Below are positions 1 to 13,051 of a stretch of 64,000 nucleotides of DNA, piece by piece (position 1 is the first letter of the stretch; every line of letters begins with the position of its first letter). The notes beneath the pieces are model-generated. The model did not search any database. It was not told where the DNA came from and saw only the letters and a program-made list of their open reading frames with translations. Location: contig JAUIMM010000200.1 of NCBI GenBank assembly GCA_031769625.1, positions 53,342,001-53,406,000 on the forward strand, given 5' to 3'. The stretch is from Taudactylus pleione. Taxonomy: Eukaryota > Chordata > Amphibia > Anura > Myobatrachidae. The position numbers and the translations under genes were made by a program.

Positions 1-147
1 GAGTCTGTCTGACTCTCATTGGCTGGCTGCCAAAGCAAACACACTGCCGGCGGCGGCTGTGTGCTTGTTTCTGTGTGTAGTGCAGGCTGCACTCACTGCA
101 GTCTGCACTACAGTAACCATAGGCGGGCCACAGGTTGAAGACCCCTG
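1..147. mobile_element. Terminal part of an hAT-like DNA transposon
   Basis: Only one end lies in the window. Read on the minus strand the element starts CAGGGGTCTTCAACC, a typical hAT/Charlie-type terminus. The terminus ends at 147 and is followed by CTCTAAAG (148-155), a plausible 8-bp target duplication fitting the hAT preference nTnnnnAn. The other copy of the duplication is outside the window. No transposase is visible, so it is probably non-autonomous. Confidence 0.6.
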
Positions 148-155
148 CTCTAAAG

Positions 156-1157
156 TGATGGCCTAGGAATAAACAATCCTCCATCACTTTAATCTCTAAC
201 TCAACCAAGACTTCAAATACCAACATAAATCTCGGTTCTTTTCATCTGCAACAACATATCTTCCAAATTTCTACATGCTCCTGTCCTGAGCTGACAATGC
301 AACATTGAATCATACCTTAACAAGTAGCTCCAGATACTCTCTCTTCTTAGTGTCGACCACAATTGCATTAATAGCACACTAAACAAACACGCTGCCTTTA
401 ACACTCACACAGAGTAGATCATTGGTGAAAGTCTTGTACCGCTCATGACTTTCTCAAATGTATGGCTATCTACCACTCTACCACTCCTGCTAAAATGCTG
501 TGATCACTATCAAATAAATATACTCATATATATCTCTCATTTCTGCTCACTTGTGGAAGATTACTAGCTAAATTTTAGGAAGACTTAGATCGAGGTGGCA
601 AGAGGATATAAAAGATTAAATAACTTTTTAATCCATTTATATCTCTTCTAAACACTTCTACACAAAGCCATTAGATCACCATCACTTTGCGAGATCTTGC
701 GTCCTACTGCAAGAACAACACATAAGATATACTATATGATATTGGTGCCTTTATATTTGCCAGAATGTAGAGTTGTAAGCATTTTTGCGAATGGATCGCC
801 ACTATCCATAGCTTTGATCTGAAATCCCACACGTTTTGTTTGAAATCAGTTATCATCATCAGTACAGACTTGCTCCAACTCTCTCTGGCACAAAAGAGAC
901 ATCTGAAAACAGGCGTAACTACACTTCCAGCCAGTCAGCAATTCTATCAACACACCCTCGGAGAATTGTCTACATGGCCTTTCAGACGCAAGTGGAGATG
1001 CAACCTAATTGTGTACAACACTGCTTTGCTCATACTTGCATAAGCTTACTTACGGGATCATTGCCAGTGCAAAAACACGCAAAATAGGTTCTGCAAACAG
1101 CCGTAAGTTTAACTCTTCATTAGCCCCTCAGTATTAATTTCTCTCTCCACTCCTGTC
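156..1157. other. Unassigned AT-rich sequence
   Basis: No gene, inverted repeat or tandem repeat is recognised here. Short open frames on either strand show no family signature. It may hold old unrecognisable transposon sequence. Confidence 0.4.
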
Positions 1158-2290
1158 TTCCCTTGTCTCTCTATACCACTTCTAATGGAAAATCAAAAAT
1201 CTCCTATGGAATTGACTACCACCTCTATGCAGATGACAGCTACATGTATCTATCCTCTCCAGATCTTTCAGCATCTGTGTCAGCCTGCACTACTGACTGT
1301 ATTCTGCCATTTCATCATGGATGCCCACTTGCCACCTCAAACTCAATCTTTCAAGAACAGAGGTAGCAATATTTCCACCAGTCAACTGACGCAGTCTATC
1401 TGACAGATATAATTTTGTTAACAACAATTACAAGCTCACTGTAGGGGTGTCATTCCTGACTTAGAACTTTGTTCCCCAATTACATACATCAATAAACATC
1501 TCCAGAATGCGCAACTCACAAGACATTGAAAAAACTTTTATTCATGCATCCATAATCTTGGCCATTGAGTTTTGCAGTTCCCTTCTTACTGGTCTTCCTC
1601 TACAATCTATTTTGAATGCAGTGTCTAGACTAATTTTCCTTGCAGAATATTCCTCCAGTGCTGTTCTGTTAGTCCATACTTCGGATGTATGTACTGTACC
1701 AAATTATAAAGTACAGGCATCCAAAGTAAAAATATTTCTAATATATAAAGCCTTTAACTAAAACGCCCTCAATTCATCTACAATTCAATCCCTCGTCTCT
1801 GTCCAAAATCTATGTTTTTCTTCCACACCAATTAATTGCTCCCATTCCCAGTAACAGGATGTTTTTCAGGTTCTTCCCACTCTGTGGAATGCCCTCCCTC
1901 ATACAACAAGATTTTCTACTAGCTTTGAAACCTTCAAGTGTTCCCTGAAAACTGATCTCTTCAGGCAAATCAATCACATTCCCAAGCCACCTCCATAGGC
2001 TCTTCTACCATATTACCAAATCTGTACATATTTCACTCAAAAACTACTTCTCTATTCTTAAACAGCCTACTTATTCCCAAACCAACATTGCTGTGGGACT
2101 TGAACATGTAGTCTCACTAAGCATTTTGCCATAACACAGTGGTTGGACCAATATGCAATCTGTAGCAATTAGCTTCATGTGTCAAACTCCTATTGCCTTA
2201 CAGATTGTAAACTTGCAAGCATGGCCTCTATCTGTTTGCTAAAACCCAGTCTTCTTTTATTTCTGTTTTGTTACCGACTGCATCCGCAAA
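1158..2290 (+). mobile_element. Decayed L2-like LINE, 3' part of reverse transcriptase
   Basis: Translated pieces in shifting frames match the end of an L2-type (CR1/L2 group) reverse transcriptase. Near 1210-1250 the catalytic box reads YHLYADDSYMYLSSPDL. Near 1530-1640 there is a segment of the form FCSSLLTGLPLQSI, the usual 'DYCNSLLTGLP' block. A 3' stretch at 1865-1980 encodes the ending about a short open frame passing to 'LFRQ'. Stops and frameshifts break it throughout, so it is inactive. It is 5'-truncated, as is usual for LINEs. The minus-strand copy at 8440-9467 shares the YADD segment and belongs to the same family. Confidence 0.75.
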
Positions 2291-2357
2291 TCATGCACAA
2301 AACCGGAAACATCAGAAACATTGAACGCAGATCAGGTGGCATCAGCCCTCTGAGTAA

Positions 2358-2551
2358 AGGCCCCCATACATCAGAGATTGATTGCAGCAATCGTGCAATT
2401 TGCAATCGATTGTGTATAAAAATCTTTCTCTTTTTCAATCGATTGCAGATTGCAGAATTGCCACAATCGATTGAAAAAGAGAAAGATTTTTATACACAAT
2501 CGATTGCAAATTGCATGATTGCTGCAATCAATCTCTGATGTATGGGGGCCT
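2358..2551. mobile_element. 194-bp palindromic MITE with TAA target duplication
   Basis: The element begins AGGCCCCCATACATCAG and ends with the reverse complement, and the two halves pair over nearly their whole length. It is flanked by TAA at 2355-2357 and 2552-2554. A 3-bp TAA/TTA duplication is the mark of PIF/Harbinger insertion, so I infer that superfamily although no transposase is present. A second copy of identical length lies at 23881-24074, and longer relatives with the same ends lie at 29884-31142 and 31188-31586. Confidence 0.8.
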
Positions 2552-2554
2552 TAA

Positions 2555-4250
2555 GTTAAGCTGTCACAGACACAGCAGGTGTTTAGATATACGGAGGACT
2601 CTCCTCCTGCGAGCAAGAACGCAGTGGCTAATTTATGGACACCCAGAAAACAGTGTTTAATTGGTCAGACATGTCTGCGTTTGTCTAGCTACCCCAATTA
2701 ATTCCCCCAAACGCTGACAACCTGTCACTCACTTTGCGATTGAATCCTCTGTGTGAGCATAATTGCAAATCAATTGTTGCATATATAGCTTGGACACATG
2801 GCAATGGCTAACAATCACCCAATCAGCATTGCGTCCATCTCTGAATCAGATCCTAAGGGGCTAAGGCAGAGCTGCACTCAAATCCATTTTGTGGACGGCT
2901 GTTGTGATTTTCAGCACTGCACAACTCCATAAACAAGCACACACATCTACTAGCAATTCCGAGTACACATCTCAGTCACGAATCTACTTGCAGCTGAATA
3001 GGTGTTCCTGGACGGTAAACAGGACTAAGCATGTTGGCTAAGTTGAATGAGGGAGCGCAGTCACACTTGCGGGTTGTGCAGAATTGTGCACAAGAACACA
3101 TACAGTAGCGGTTTTCATAAAAAAAAGTTGAAATTAGATGAAAGTATGTCGCAAACACAGATGAACACCACGGGCACTATAAAAAGATGTTTGCAAATAT
3201 CATTTAAAAAACATCAAGACAAAGAAGCGTGATCCGCAAACAGAATATAAGTGTTGAGGATTATAGGATATACAGAAAATGTCCCTATTGTTACCGGATT
3301 AGTCTGCCTACTAAGTGCAAGATGAACAAGTTTTTACTTTGCTTTCCGTTGCATTATTAAATAAGCCTATCAGTATGTCTACAGCTTTACCTTCCTAACA
3401 GCACCTACCTAAAAATTGTATTCAAATACTGTCAAGTACATCCATATAGTAGCACATTGAATAAGAGGTCAAAAAAGCCACTACCTATAGAAAGAAAAAA
3501 TAAAACTCAAATCACATGTTTGAAACACATCTGTGCTTTCAGCTAAAATTATACACAAACACATTTTCAATGCTATGTCAGCCCACTCACTTCCCTTTGA
3601 TCACCATTGTACTAATTGTGCTCCACCTAAAATACTCAGCTTTGGTCTACTCTATGTTATCTCTTGAAAGCTGGAAGCATTATGACCTTTGCTTACTTGT
3701 GTGCATCTCACTAGTGCAAGACAGTGCAGATCAAATCTAGCAACCACTGCTCATTCCTAGTCATTTAGCAACCACTAGTCAGTTCTGTGTTTCGGGTCAT
3801 TTTGCCAACTGTTATTTTCTTTCATAAGATGACAATACAAATGTCGGCATATTCAAATGATCGCAGGTAGAAGTCTAAGAGGTTGTTTTTCACAATCGTA
3901 CAAGTAGATATCACTAAGGTCTGAACTGTGGCACTAAAAATAAGCTCACAATGCAGTGTAATTAATTATAAAGAAGTGGGCAATTGTATATTGTATTGAA
4001 TTATATTCCGTTATTCTGTTTTTGGTTTTGTGACCTATCTCTTTTTTATTCTTGAAATTTTTTTTAAATAAATAACTTGGATAGCAGGCACCTCATAACC
4101 TGATAACCACCTGCCCTAAGCATTTGACTAATTTGCCAAGTGTACACCGTGGCACTGCAAATATGAGCTGGCATAGCAGCTTTGCTAAAAGCATATGGTT
4201 ACAGGTTATGATAATGGTTGCCCTGATACCAAATGCAAATAGTATAAACA
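2555..4250. other. Unassigned intergenic sequence
   Basis: No gene is recognised. A short stretch near 2622-2655 (GCAGTGGCTAATTTATG followed by acaccc) recurs at about 32960-32990 inside a MITE, so 2560-2870 may be an old relative of that element. The rest is AT-rich without visible structure. Confidence 0.35.
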
Positions 4251-4258
4251 CACTAGAC

Positions 4259-4462
4259 CAGTGGTTCTTAAACTCGGTCCTCAGGACCCCACACAAGTCA
4301 CCTTTTCTAGGTCTCCTGGCAGGTCCACTGGTGTATTAATTACTCACTGACACATTTTAAGAGATCCACAGGTGGAGCTAATTATTTCACTTGAGATTCT
4401 GTTAGGAGACCTGGAAAACATGTACTGTTTGGGGTCTTGAGGAGCGAGTTTGAGAACCTGTG
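4259..4462. mobile_element. Short hAT-type MITE with perfect 8-bp target duplication
   Basis: Inverted ends CAGTGGTTCTTAAACTCGG and its reverse complement (ending GAGTTTGAGAACCTGTG) enclose about 204 bp. The flanks are the exact direct repeat CACTAGAC at 4251-4258 and 4463-4470. The CAGTGGTTCT terminus and 8-bp duplication identify an hAT-derived non-autonomous element. A close copy is at 35978-36180. Confidence 0.9.
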
Positions 4463-4470
4463 CACTAGAC

Positions 4471-5045
4471 AATGATAAGAACTATTACAAAAGGCTTTAA
4501 AGAAATAGTTTTTTTTTCGGATGTGTCCATTCTAATATTACAAATAGAAAGAAAATGATAACACTATATAAATATAACACTAATTCAGGAAAGTATTTAC
4601 AGTCTGCTAACCTTCAAAAAGCTGGCTAGACAGAGTCAGATGCATTTTAATCGCATCTACACTTGCGGCTAAAGAGGAGTAACTGGGCAGTAAGAAGGTG
4701 CTCTTATGTAGGCACAGCTCAGTGAGGGCGTGCTGAGGGAACAATGGCTATGCAGTGTTGGGCAGAAGTATAAATACGCCTGTACACCAAGTACAGTCCA
4801 GTACAAGTGGGTACTGATGATAATGAGCAGCAAACCAGGGATACAACTCTGCACACAGGTGAATATACACATTTTTCTAGATGAACGCAATCCAGGAGCA
4901 CGTATGGCCGATATCCAACCAACTCTGTCTCAGGCCCAAAGCCTCTTTCCAACACAACACACTTTAGCTTTAGGAACAAAATTTTAGTTTTCAGAAATGT
5001 ATCTTGTGGGCATCAACCTTTTATTTGTTATATTCAGTTTGTTTC
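4471..5045. other. Unassigned sequence before the satellite
   Basis: No recognised gene or repeat. Overlapping short open frames on both strands near 4670-4990 carry no recognisable domain. Confidence 0.35.
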
Positions 5046-7245
5046 ATTACCTGTACAATGCTGCGTACAGGTGCCTTATAGATAAACCTACCTTACCTGT
5101 ACAATGATACTACAGGTGCCTTATAGATAAACCTACCTTACCTGTACAATGATACTACAGGTGCCTTATAGATAAACCTACCTTACCTGTACAATGATAC
5201 TACAGGTGCCTTATAGATAAACCTTACCTTACCTGTACAATGATACTACAGGTGCCTTATAGATAAACCTTACCTGTACAATGCTGCGTACAGGTGCCTT
5301 ATAGATAAACCTACCTTACCTGTACAATGATACTACAGGTGCCTTATAGATAAACCTACCTTACCTGTACAATGATACTACAGGTGCCTTATAGATAAAC
5401 CTACCTTACCTGTACAATGATACTACAGGTGCCTTATAGATAAACCTTACCTGTACAATGCTGCGTACAGGTGCCTTATAGATAAACCTACCTTACCTGT
5501 ACAATGATACTACAGGTGCCTTATAGATAAACCTTACCTGTACAATGCTGCGTACAGGTGCCTTATAGATAAACCTACCTTACCTGTACAATGATACTAC
5601 AGGTGCCTTATAGATAAACCTACCTTACCTGTACAATGATACTACAGGTGCCTTATAGATAAACCTACCTTACCTGTACAATGATACTACAGGTGCCTTA
5701 TAGATAAACCTTCCCTGTACAATGCTGCGTACAGGTGCCTTATAGATAAACCTTACCTGTACAATGCTGCGTACAGGTGCCTTATAGATAAACCTTACCT
5801 GTACAATGCTGCGTACAGGTGCCTAATAGATAAACCTTACCTGTACAATGCTGCGTACAGGTGCCTTATAGATAAACCTACCTTACCTGTACAATGCTGC
5901 GTACAGGTGCCTTATAGATAAACCTTACCTGTACAATGCTGCGTACAGGTGCCTTATAGATAAACCATACCTGTACAATGATACGTACAGGTGCCTTATA
6001 GATAAACCTTACCTGTACAATGCTGCGTACAGGTGCCTTATAGATAAACCTTACCTGTACAATGATACGTACAGGTGCCTTATAGATAAACCTTACCTGT
6101 ACAATGCTGCGTACAGGTGCCTTATAGATAAACCTTACCTGTACAATGCTGCGTACAGGTGCCTTATAGATAAACCTACCTTACCTGTACAATGATACTA
6201 CAGGTGCCTTATAGATAAACCTACCTTACCTGTACAATGATACTACAGGTGCCTTATAGATAAACCTTCCCTGTACAATGCTGCGTACAGGTGCCTTATA
6301 GATAAACCTTACCTGTACAATGCTGCGTACAGGTGCCTTATAGATAAACCTTACCTGTACAATGCTGCGTACAGGTGCCTTATAGATAAACCATACCTGT
6401 ACAATGATACGTACAGGTGCCATATAGATAAACCTTACCTGTACAATGCTGCGTACAGGTGCCTTATAGATAAACCTTACCTGTACAATGATACGTACAG
6501 GTGCCTTATAGATAAACCTTACCTGTACAATGCTGCGTACAGGTGCCATATAGATAAACCTTACCTGTACAATGCTGCGTACAGGTGCCTTATAGATAAA
6601 CCTACCTTACCTGTACAATGATACTACAGGTGCCTTATAGATAAACCTACCTTACCTGTGCAATGATACTACAGGTGCCTTATAGATAAACCTTCCCTGT
6701 ACAATGCTGCGTACAGGTGCCTTATAGATAAACCTTACCTGTACAATGCTGCGTACAGGTGCCTTATAGATAAACCTTACCTGTACAATGCTGCGTACAG
6801 GTGCCTTATAGATAAACCATACCTGTACAATGATACGTACAGGTGCCATATAGATAAACCTTACCTGTACAATGCTGCGTACAGGTGCCTTATAGATAAA
6901 CCTTACCTGTACAATGATACGTACAGGTGCCTTATAGATAAACCTTACCTGTACAATGCTGCGTACAGGTGCCTTATAGATAAACCTTACCTGTACAATG
7001 CTGCGTACAGGTGCCTTATAGATAAACCTACCTTACCTGTACAATGCTGCGAACAGGTGCCTTATAGATAAACCTTACCTGTACAATGCTGCGAACAGGT
7101 GCCTTATAGATAAACCTTACCTGTACAATGCTGCGTACAGGTGCCTTATAGATAAACCTACCTTACCTGTACAATGATACTACAGGTGCCTTATAGATAA
7201 ACCTTACCTGTACAATGCTGCGTACAGGTGCCTTATAGATAAACT
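5046..7245. repeat. Satellite of about 50 monomers (42/45 bp) with a 426-bp higher-order repeat
   Basis: Two main monomer types alternate: a 42-bp form with core ACCTGTACAATGCTGCGTAC and a 45-bp form with an extra TACC and core AATGATACTACAGG. Less common 41- and 46-bp hybrids also occur. Each monomer holds a dyad in which ACCTGTAC pairs with GTACAGGT around an 8-base spacer. Rare variants repeat at a spacing of exactly 426 bp: CCTTCCCTG at 6265 and 6691, and CCATATAG at 6420 and 6846. That equals eight 42-mers plus two 45-mers, so ten monomers form a higher-order unit. Long minus-strand open frames here (14-residue repeats) are by-products of the monomer length. Confidence 0.95.
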
Positions 7246-8155
7246 TTAATAATGATGATTATGAATTAAGGTTTTTACTCTCATGTACTCATACATTATG
7301 GTGTGCCGAAGGTTGAGATTGTGATGGAAGTTACATGCTGGTGCCCCCATCCTCTACCTCCCATTCATTTTCTTCAGCAATATTGATGCAAACATAAAAT
7401 TAATTTTCCATCCTTGTGGTGAACTATTTTCTTAGATTACTTTTTATTTTATTTTTTATGTTCCAATTTGTTGGTTGCTTAACCTATACTGAACTCCTTA
7501 AAATGTCAGTGCTTATTCTTATGAAAGGCGGACCACCCCCAGGTTGTGTTACTGTTTCCTGTCTTTGTACTGCTGTAACCTGAATTGTATTTTCTGAGCG
7601 GCAAACGAAGTTTTGTGATTTTTCATCTGACTCCTAGTATTTGTGTTATACAATATATGATTCAGCACTGTACTAACAACATGAAGCCCTGTGCCCACCT
7701 CCTATGCAGGGGCTGACCGGCAGCAGGTGTAAGAGGGGGTTTATAGAGTGAAGCTGCTCAATTTCTCTGTAAGTCATCTGTCTCCTGGAACGTGGAGCTT
7801 ACCTACTCTGTCTGTGTGCCTCTAATGCAGGAGAACACATGCATGTCTTACATAAAAGAGCTACTACTATCATTAACATAATGGCTTGTAACATACTAGC
7901 TTGTATTCTTCTACATAACAAGTGTAAATATAATTAGTTAATTATCTTAAGTGCCAACAAGGTATGGGAAACTTACATACTTTGTATATTTGTGTATATA
8001 ATTAGCAGTCAACTTGTTTTTTAGTTTTAGTATATAACATAATAAAATAATATGTTCAGCTGGTTGCCTGCACATGTCATGCTCTCTTCTATCTCTTTGG
8101 TAGCATAAAGGTTTCAGTAATAATGAAACTGTATACTTGAGACGAAATAGATACA
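7246..8155. other. Unassigned AT-rich sequence
   Basis: No gene, inverted repeat or tandem repeat is recognised between the satellite and the telomere-like element. Confidence 0.35.
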
Positions 8156-8421
8156 GGATACCGGCGCTCGTGAACCTGACAGGGTTAGGATACCGACACC
8201 TGTCAGTTGGTATCCTAACCCTTCTCGTCTCCCTACCCTAACCCTCCCTCCGCGGTGCCTGACCCTAACCTCCCCCTCCCAGCACCCTAGACCTAACCTC
8301 CTCCCCCATAGTGCCTAACCCTGACTCTCCCCCTTGTGCCTAAACCTAACCCCAAACCCTCCTCCCAACCCCACTACTTACCTTCAGGATGCCGGCACTA
8401 GGATTCTCACAGGTGTCTATA
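8156..8421. repeat. MITE-like repeat with degenerate telomere-type tract
   Basis: GGATACCGGCGCTCGTGA at the left and GGATGCCGGCACTAGGATT near the right bound a tract in which CCCTAAC and close variants recur between GC-rich spacers (about 8210-8380). The same composition occurs in the elements at 43708-44705 and, more weakly, at 11020-11362 and 24990-25225. It is a transposable-type repeat carrying telomere-like sequence, not a simple (CCCTAA)n array. Exact ends and a target duplication were not resolved. Confidence 0.55.
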
Positions 8422-8439
8422 GGGAAATAGGCATTGATA

Positions 8440-9467
8440 CACAAGGATAGGTGCTATATATTGCATTTTGGTCCAGCCAGAATGCAGAGTTTCTTGGTGG
8501 GATGCATGATCCAGTTACACAGGAATGTTTTCCATAGGTAAGGAGGATGTGAAAGAAAGACAATATGTGAGGTTATGTGTGGACTGTGAAAGGGGATGTA
8601 ATTAGACATGGAAGTTATGAAGGTGGGCGGTTCTGGAATCTGATAAGCTTGCCTGAAGAGGTGAGTTTTCAGGGAACCGTGTAACCGTGAATTGGAGCAA
8701 GTAATACGTAGGGATGAGAGACGCAGATCTTGTGCTGAGCGGAGAGGTTGGGTTGGGAGATATTTTAAGATGAGCGAAGAGATGTATGTTGGTGTGGTTT
8801 GGTTAATAGCCTTATGTGTAAGTAAAAGTATTTTAGATTGAATACAGTAGAAAACCGGCAATCAATTTAGGGACTGACAGCAGCAGATGATGAATGTTTG
8901 GCAAGGAAGATCAGCCTCGCAGCTGCATTCATAATGGATTGTAATGGCAAGAGTCTGTTTTTGGGAAGACCAGTAAGGAAATAATGAGTGCATGGATTAG
9001 AGTTTTTGTAGTGTCTTGTTTGAGATATGGTTGAATTTTGGGTATGTTTTTTTTAGATGTCTGTAACATGATTTTGAGACAAATTGAATGTGGGGAACAA
9101 AGGACAGTTCAGAGTCAAGGATGACACCTAGGCAGCGAGCTTGTGGGGCAGGGTAGATTGTCAAGCTATCAACAGTGATAGAGAGATCAGGTTAGTACTG
9201 TTATTGGCCGGTGGAAATATAATTAATTCTGTTTTAGAAATATTAAGTTTGAGGTGGCGAGATGACATCCAAGATGAAATAGCAGAAAGACATTTAGTGA
9301 CAGACCAATACAGATGGCGCTAAATCTGGGGAGGATAGGTAGATTTGAGTATCATCCGCATACAGATGGTACTGAAATCCAAAATAGCTGATTAGTTTGC
9401 CAAGAGAGGTGGTATAGATTGAGAATAGCAGAGGACCTAAGACTGAGCCTTGCGATACTCCAACTGA
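8440..9467 (-). mobile_element. L2-like LINE remnant, 5'-truncated reverse transcriptase end
   Basis: On the minus strand the reading starts near 9467 with a [21 protein letters not shown] block, then [17 protein letters not shown] at about 9320-9375. It ends with a 135-codon open stretch (8861-8454) containing IQSKILLLTHKAINQ and TPTYISSLI, the usual L2 carboxy-terminal segment. The YADD box is intact, but the frame is broken between blocks, so the copy is dead. The 3' end is near 8440. Family assignment rests on these conserved blocks. Confidence 0.8.
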
Positions 9468-11019
9468 TATCAAACACCTTCATCTCTGTGCTAATTTGCA
9501 TATCCACAAATTTTAAAAAGTCATTGTTATGCCTTTAAATGCCTGATTTATATAGCCAAAGTGTCCCTCATCACCAATTCACCTCAAAATCACAGCAAAA
9601 TAGAATGGAACTGAAAATCGATCCATAGTAAATTTATCCCCAGATCTCTTGTGGCATTATATACATAGTCGTTCCACACTTCCTAATCTCTGTTGCTGTA
9701 AAAATGAAACCCCAAATTTGTGTTTGTATTAAGTGACTTACCCCTCCTGTGGTCCTTCTGCATGCTGCATAGTCCATATAGCAGTATTCTTCACCCTGAT
9801 TGGTGGGTAGTTGTATCTAGTGTACCCAGTGTAATTTCTGTTTGTGGACCTGGGCCTCTGGTCTTTAAGAGCCTAGTAACACCCCTTGTATATAAAACTA
9901 GCAGGCAGGCTTTAAACACATTTTAGACATATTGGGGAGCAGCCACTCTCTGTACAATAACAGCGGCCCCATTAATTCCTAAGAGAGTGTCCACGGGTAA
10001 CCTCTCATTGCCATCAGGCTACCATAGGGAGAAATTGTACCTTGTAGTGAGCATTCTTTGTTTTCCCAAAGACTGTGGATTGCCTATATGAAACAGAGAG
10101 GACCTACCCCAGGGATGTATAAGTAATTTCAATAAATTAATTTTCAATAAGGTGTGTGTCTTTTTTTTTATTTTTCAGAGATTTTCTTTACAACAGCACT
10201 ACAGGTGCCAGCAGGCCCTTGATGCCAGGGCATGCTGGCACTTTTGGTTTTCCAAGTGCCATTATGCCATGGCAGACCAGTCCTGTAAAGTAAAATATTA
10301 TTTTTGCATTGTTTACAATTTATTAACCCAACAACCAACACACTAGTGGTGTGGGGAATAGTTGTCCTTAGGCAAAGGGCCCCAATGTTTTGGGAGGGTT
10401 CATACTTCCCCAGGGATTTCAGCCCCGAGCTGACCAGTCTACAGGTGGTTGACATTAGGGCAGGCAAACCCTACACTGAGTGTCTCCTATAGTGTGTTAC
10501 CAGCGTAGTGCTGGTTAGTGAAACATCAGAGGAGCCCCATGCTGTCACCCCCCCTTTTTTTAACTACCAGTTTAGGATGAGAGCCTCAGGCTGATTATCA
10601 ATTGTGTTGCTGTTTTTTGTTTTAATTTAAATTTAATTTTTTTTGTGATTTTCTCACATTTTTTAAAAAAACAAGTCGGTACTAATCTTAGGTGAGGTGC
10701 TTTTGACAAACTTACCTGTCAGAGGCAGGTAATTTATTTTGGTTTCCATTCTTTCTAACCCTGTTGGCATTATAGCTTAAAACATGATGCTTAACCATCA
10801 TGTTTCGCTATAATGCTGATACGGTTAAAAAGCTTTAAATAGAATTGGCATTATGCTGTTGGGATTAGGCTGTCCACATTGTAACTGTGCAAACTGTAAC
10901 CACTGAGGAATAATACCAATCCCACACAGAAGCCTCTCTCCTGCTTGGGACAGGCTTTTTTTTTTTAATTCCTAGCAGTGTTGTCAAGATACCTCTCCAT
11001 CCCTGTTGTCAAGATGGGT
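9468..11019. other. Unassigned sequence
   Basis: No gene is recognised. A segment around 10200-10270 (GGGCATGCTGGCAC and inverted relatives) resembles 26985-27030, so this may include a shared unidentified repeat. A poly-T run lies at 10161-10175. Confidence 0.3.
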
Positions 11020-11362
11020 ATGCATTCATTATGTCAATAATCACTAGGTCCATATTCATAACGTCAACACCAGAACGTTGATATTCATAATGTCAACATG
11101 ATTAAAATGATGACATCTAAAAAATGGCCAACACATATCGACATAGTGAAAATACTGGTATTAGCATCAAGGTTAGGAGTTAAGGTTAGCCGAGCCGGCT
11201 AGGGGTACCTTAAAAATTGATGGTCGAAACTGTTACTTTGTCGACATTTCATCAGTGCCGACATGCTGAACATGTCAACGTGCTGTCTGTCAACATTTTC
11301 ACCATATCGACACTCTCATGTTGACTATATGCATGTCAACATATATGCATGTCAACATATGC
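11020..11362. repeat. GTCGACAT-rich repeat with short telomere-like segment
   Basis: Variants of TGTCAACAT/TGTCGACAT recur many times, on both sides of a central piece reading GGTTAGGAGTTAAGGTTAGC (about 11170-11190). A related locus is 24990-25225. It looks like a MITE built from degenerate subrepeats. The ends were not resolved. Confidence 0.45.
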
Positions 11363-12623
11363 CGAAGCAGATAGGAAAACACATTCCCACCCTGATTAAG
11401 AGAGAGGATCTGCAGCATAAATCATTACCCAAATCATGGGATCGTCCAGATAGGATCAGAGGAGCCAAGGCCTGACATTTTTCTTTTGATTATCTCACAT
11501 GAGAATTAATATATCCTGTATTATATTGGCAGAAATTCTAAATCTGGATTTATAATATTAATGATTCTTTAAAAGCAAATCTTCACATTGTCTTTTGTTA
11601 TATTATTTGTTTATCGAGCATCTTTATCACACACTGCTAATGTTATAGCTACATATTCTTCCTCTTGCAGCTAGTTGTATCTGTATTACTGTCTTGCTAC
11701 TTCACGTTTTGAACAATAAAAGAAAACATTAAAAATATATATATATTTTTAAACTTTCTATCATTCCCTTCCCCCTCGTCTGCCAATTTGTATGTCATAT
11801 TTTAACACGCTCCTACATGATGAATAACTGTGTTAAAGGTCACTATGCACACTTCCTCCAAGTTAAAGTAGGTTTGAGTACTTGACTATTAATCGCTCAG
11901 TGTGCTCTTGGTGAAAAACAGCTAAAGTCAAGATATTGTTGGTCTTACATTCAAAAATGTATTTCTTTGTCAAGTACCAGCTTCTTTGTCAAGTACCAGT
12001 GGCCGGAAAATGTTTGTCATACACAAACTGAGCTAAGATGTCACTAAACAGACAGCTGGTAATAAACACTGCAGGGAGAGACAAATGTTAGGAGAATGCA
12101 GGAACATGGTGCAAGCTGATATAATGTGTTAAAGCTTTTCAGTGTAGGGAATGACTAGGACTATCTTTTCAAGATGAACTTCTAAATTTCTATATGTGTT
12201 TATGGGGAATATTTCCCAAGAATGTACTTATCACCGGTATTTTAGCTATAGAACTTTCTTGAGCCTGCAAAGTATAATTTTTCCTCCTTTATCCATTTCA
12301 AATCAGACTCTTATCAATCATGAATTTCATCAGCCAAGGGGAGGTACTCACTGATTTGGGGGTGTGTTCTCTGTAATGTAATCATTGCTCACAGTGTTGT
12401 CATTGTTTTTTTTAGAAAGGAGTGTTGGGATGTATGGTAGAAATATTTTAATGTTGAAGTAATGTCTAGGGACTGGGGTAATGTCTGCTGAAACCTCTTT
12501 GCACTATGGACTTGGAAGCAAGAGGAAGGTTTTTTTGTTTAGTTTTTTTTACTTTTGAATGTGTGTTTAGAAATATTTAGTAAAATGCATGTGTAAATTA
12601 AATTTTGCAATTCTTAGACCTAC
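11363..12623. other. Unassigned AT-rich sequence
   Basis: Nothing recognised apart from a short duplication of TTCTTTGTCAAGTACCAG at about 11962-11999. Confidence 0.35.
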
Positions 12624-12626
12624 TAA

Positions 12627-13048
12627 TACCCCTTTTACACTGACTTAAAAATCCCTGGTTGATGCACATGAACGCACAACAACCTGGGATTTTTGTCAGT
12701 TTGAATGATCAACCCGGTTCCAGTGATCCAGGGACCTGGCTAGATTGCATGGTTGAGCTCGGGTCATTCCCGTGTCATCTTGCCGTGTAAACGACGTGAC
12801 CTGGGTCACGCATGCTAGCTGATTGGCCAGCTCCAGCGGCGCTTGGAGATAACATCATCTCCAAGCGTCCACTGCAACGCCGGAAGACCCGGTTCACTGC
12901 AGACCCGTGTCCGGTGTGAACAGTGCCGACCCGGGCATAATCCGGGTTGGCACTGCAGTGGCAAAGGGCTCTGTCCCAGGTCTGATCCAGGTTGGAAACG
13001 TGTTCCAAACCCCGGGTCAGACCCAGGACTTTTGGTATGAAAGGGGTA
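12627..13048. mobile_element. 422-bp MITE with TAA target duplication (TACCCCTTTTACAC ends)
   Basis: The element starts TACCCCTTTTACACTGAC and ends in the inverted match GAAAGGGGTA. TAA flanks both sides (12624-12626 and 13049-13051). The interior repeats CCCGGGT-type motifs in both orientations. A larger relative is nested at 30101-30957. The 3-bp TAA duplication suggests PIF/Harbinger mobilisation, but no transposase is seen. Confidence 0.8.
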
Positions 13049-13051
13049 TAA

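Noticed and set aside
6226..6849. Minus-strand repeat peptides of 14-residue units
   Set aside because: Artefact of the 42-bp satellite monomer; the monomer is non-coding and has 41-46 bp variants that break the frame.
5046..7245. CRISPR array
   Set aside because: Repeats are contiguous with no unique spacers, and the context is vertebrate nuclear DNA.
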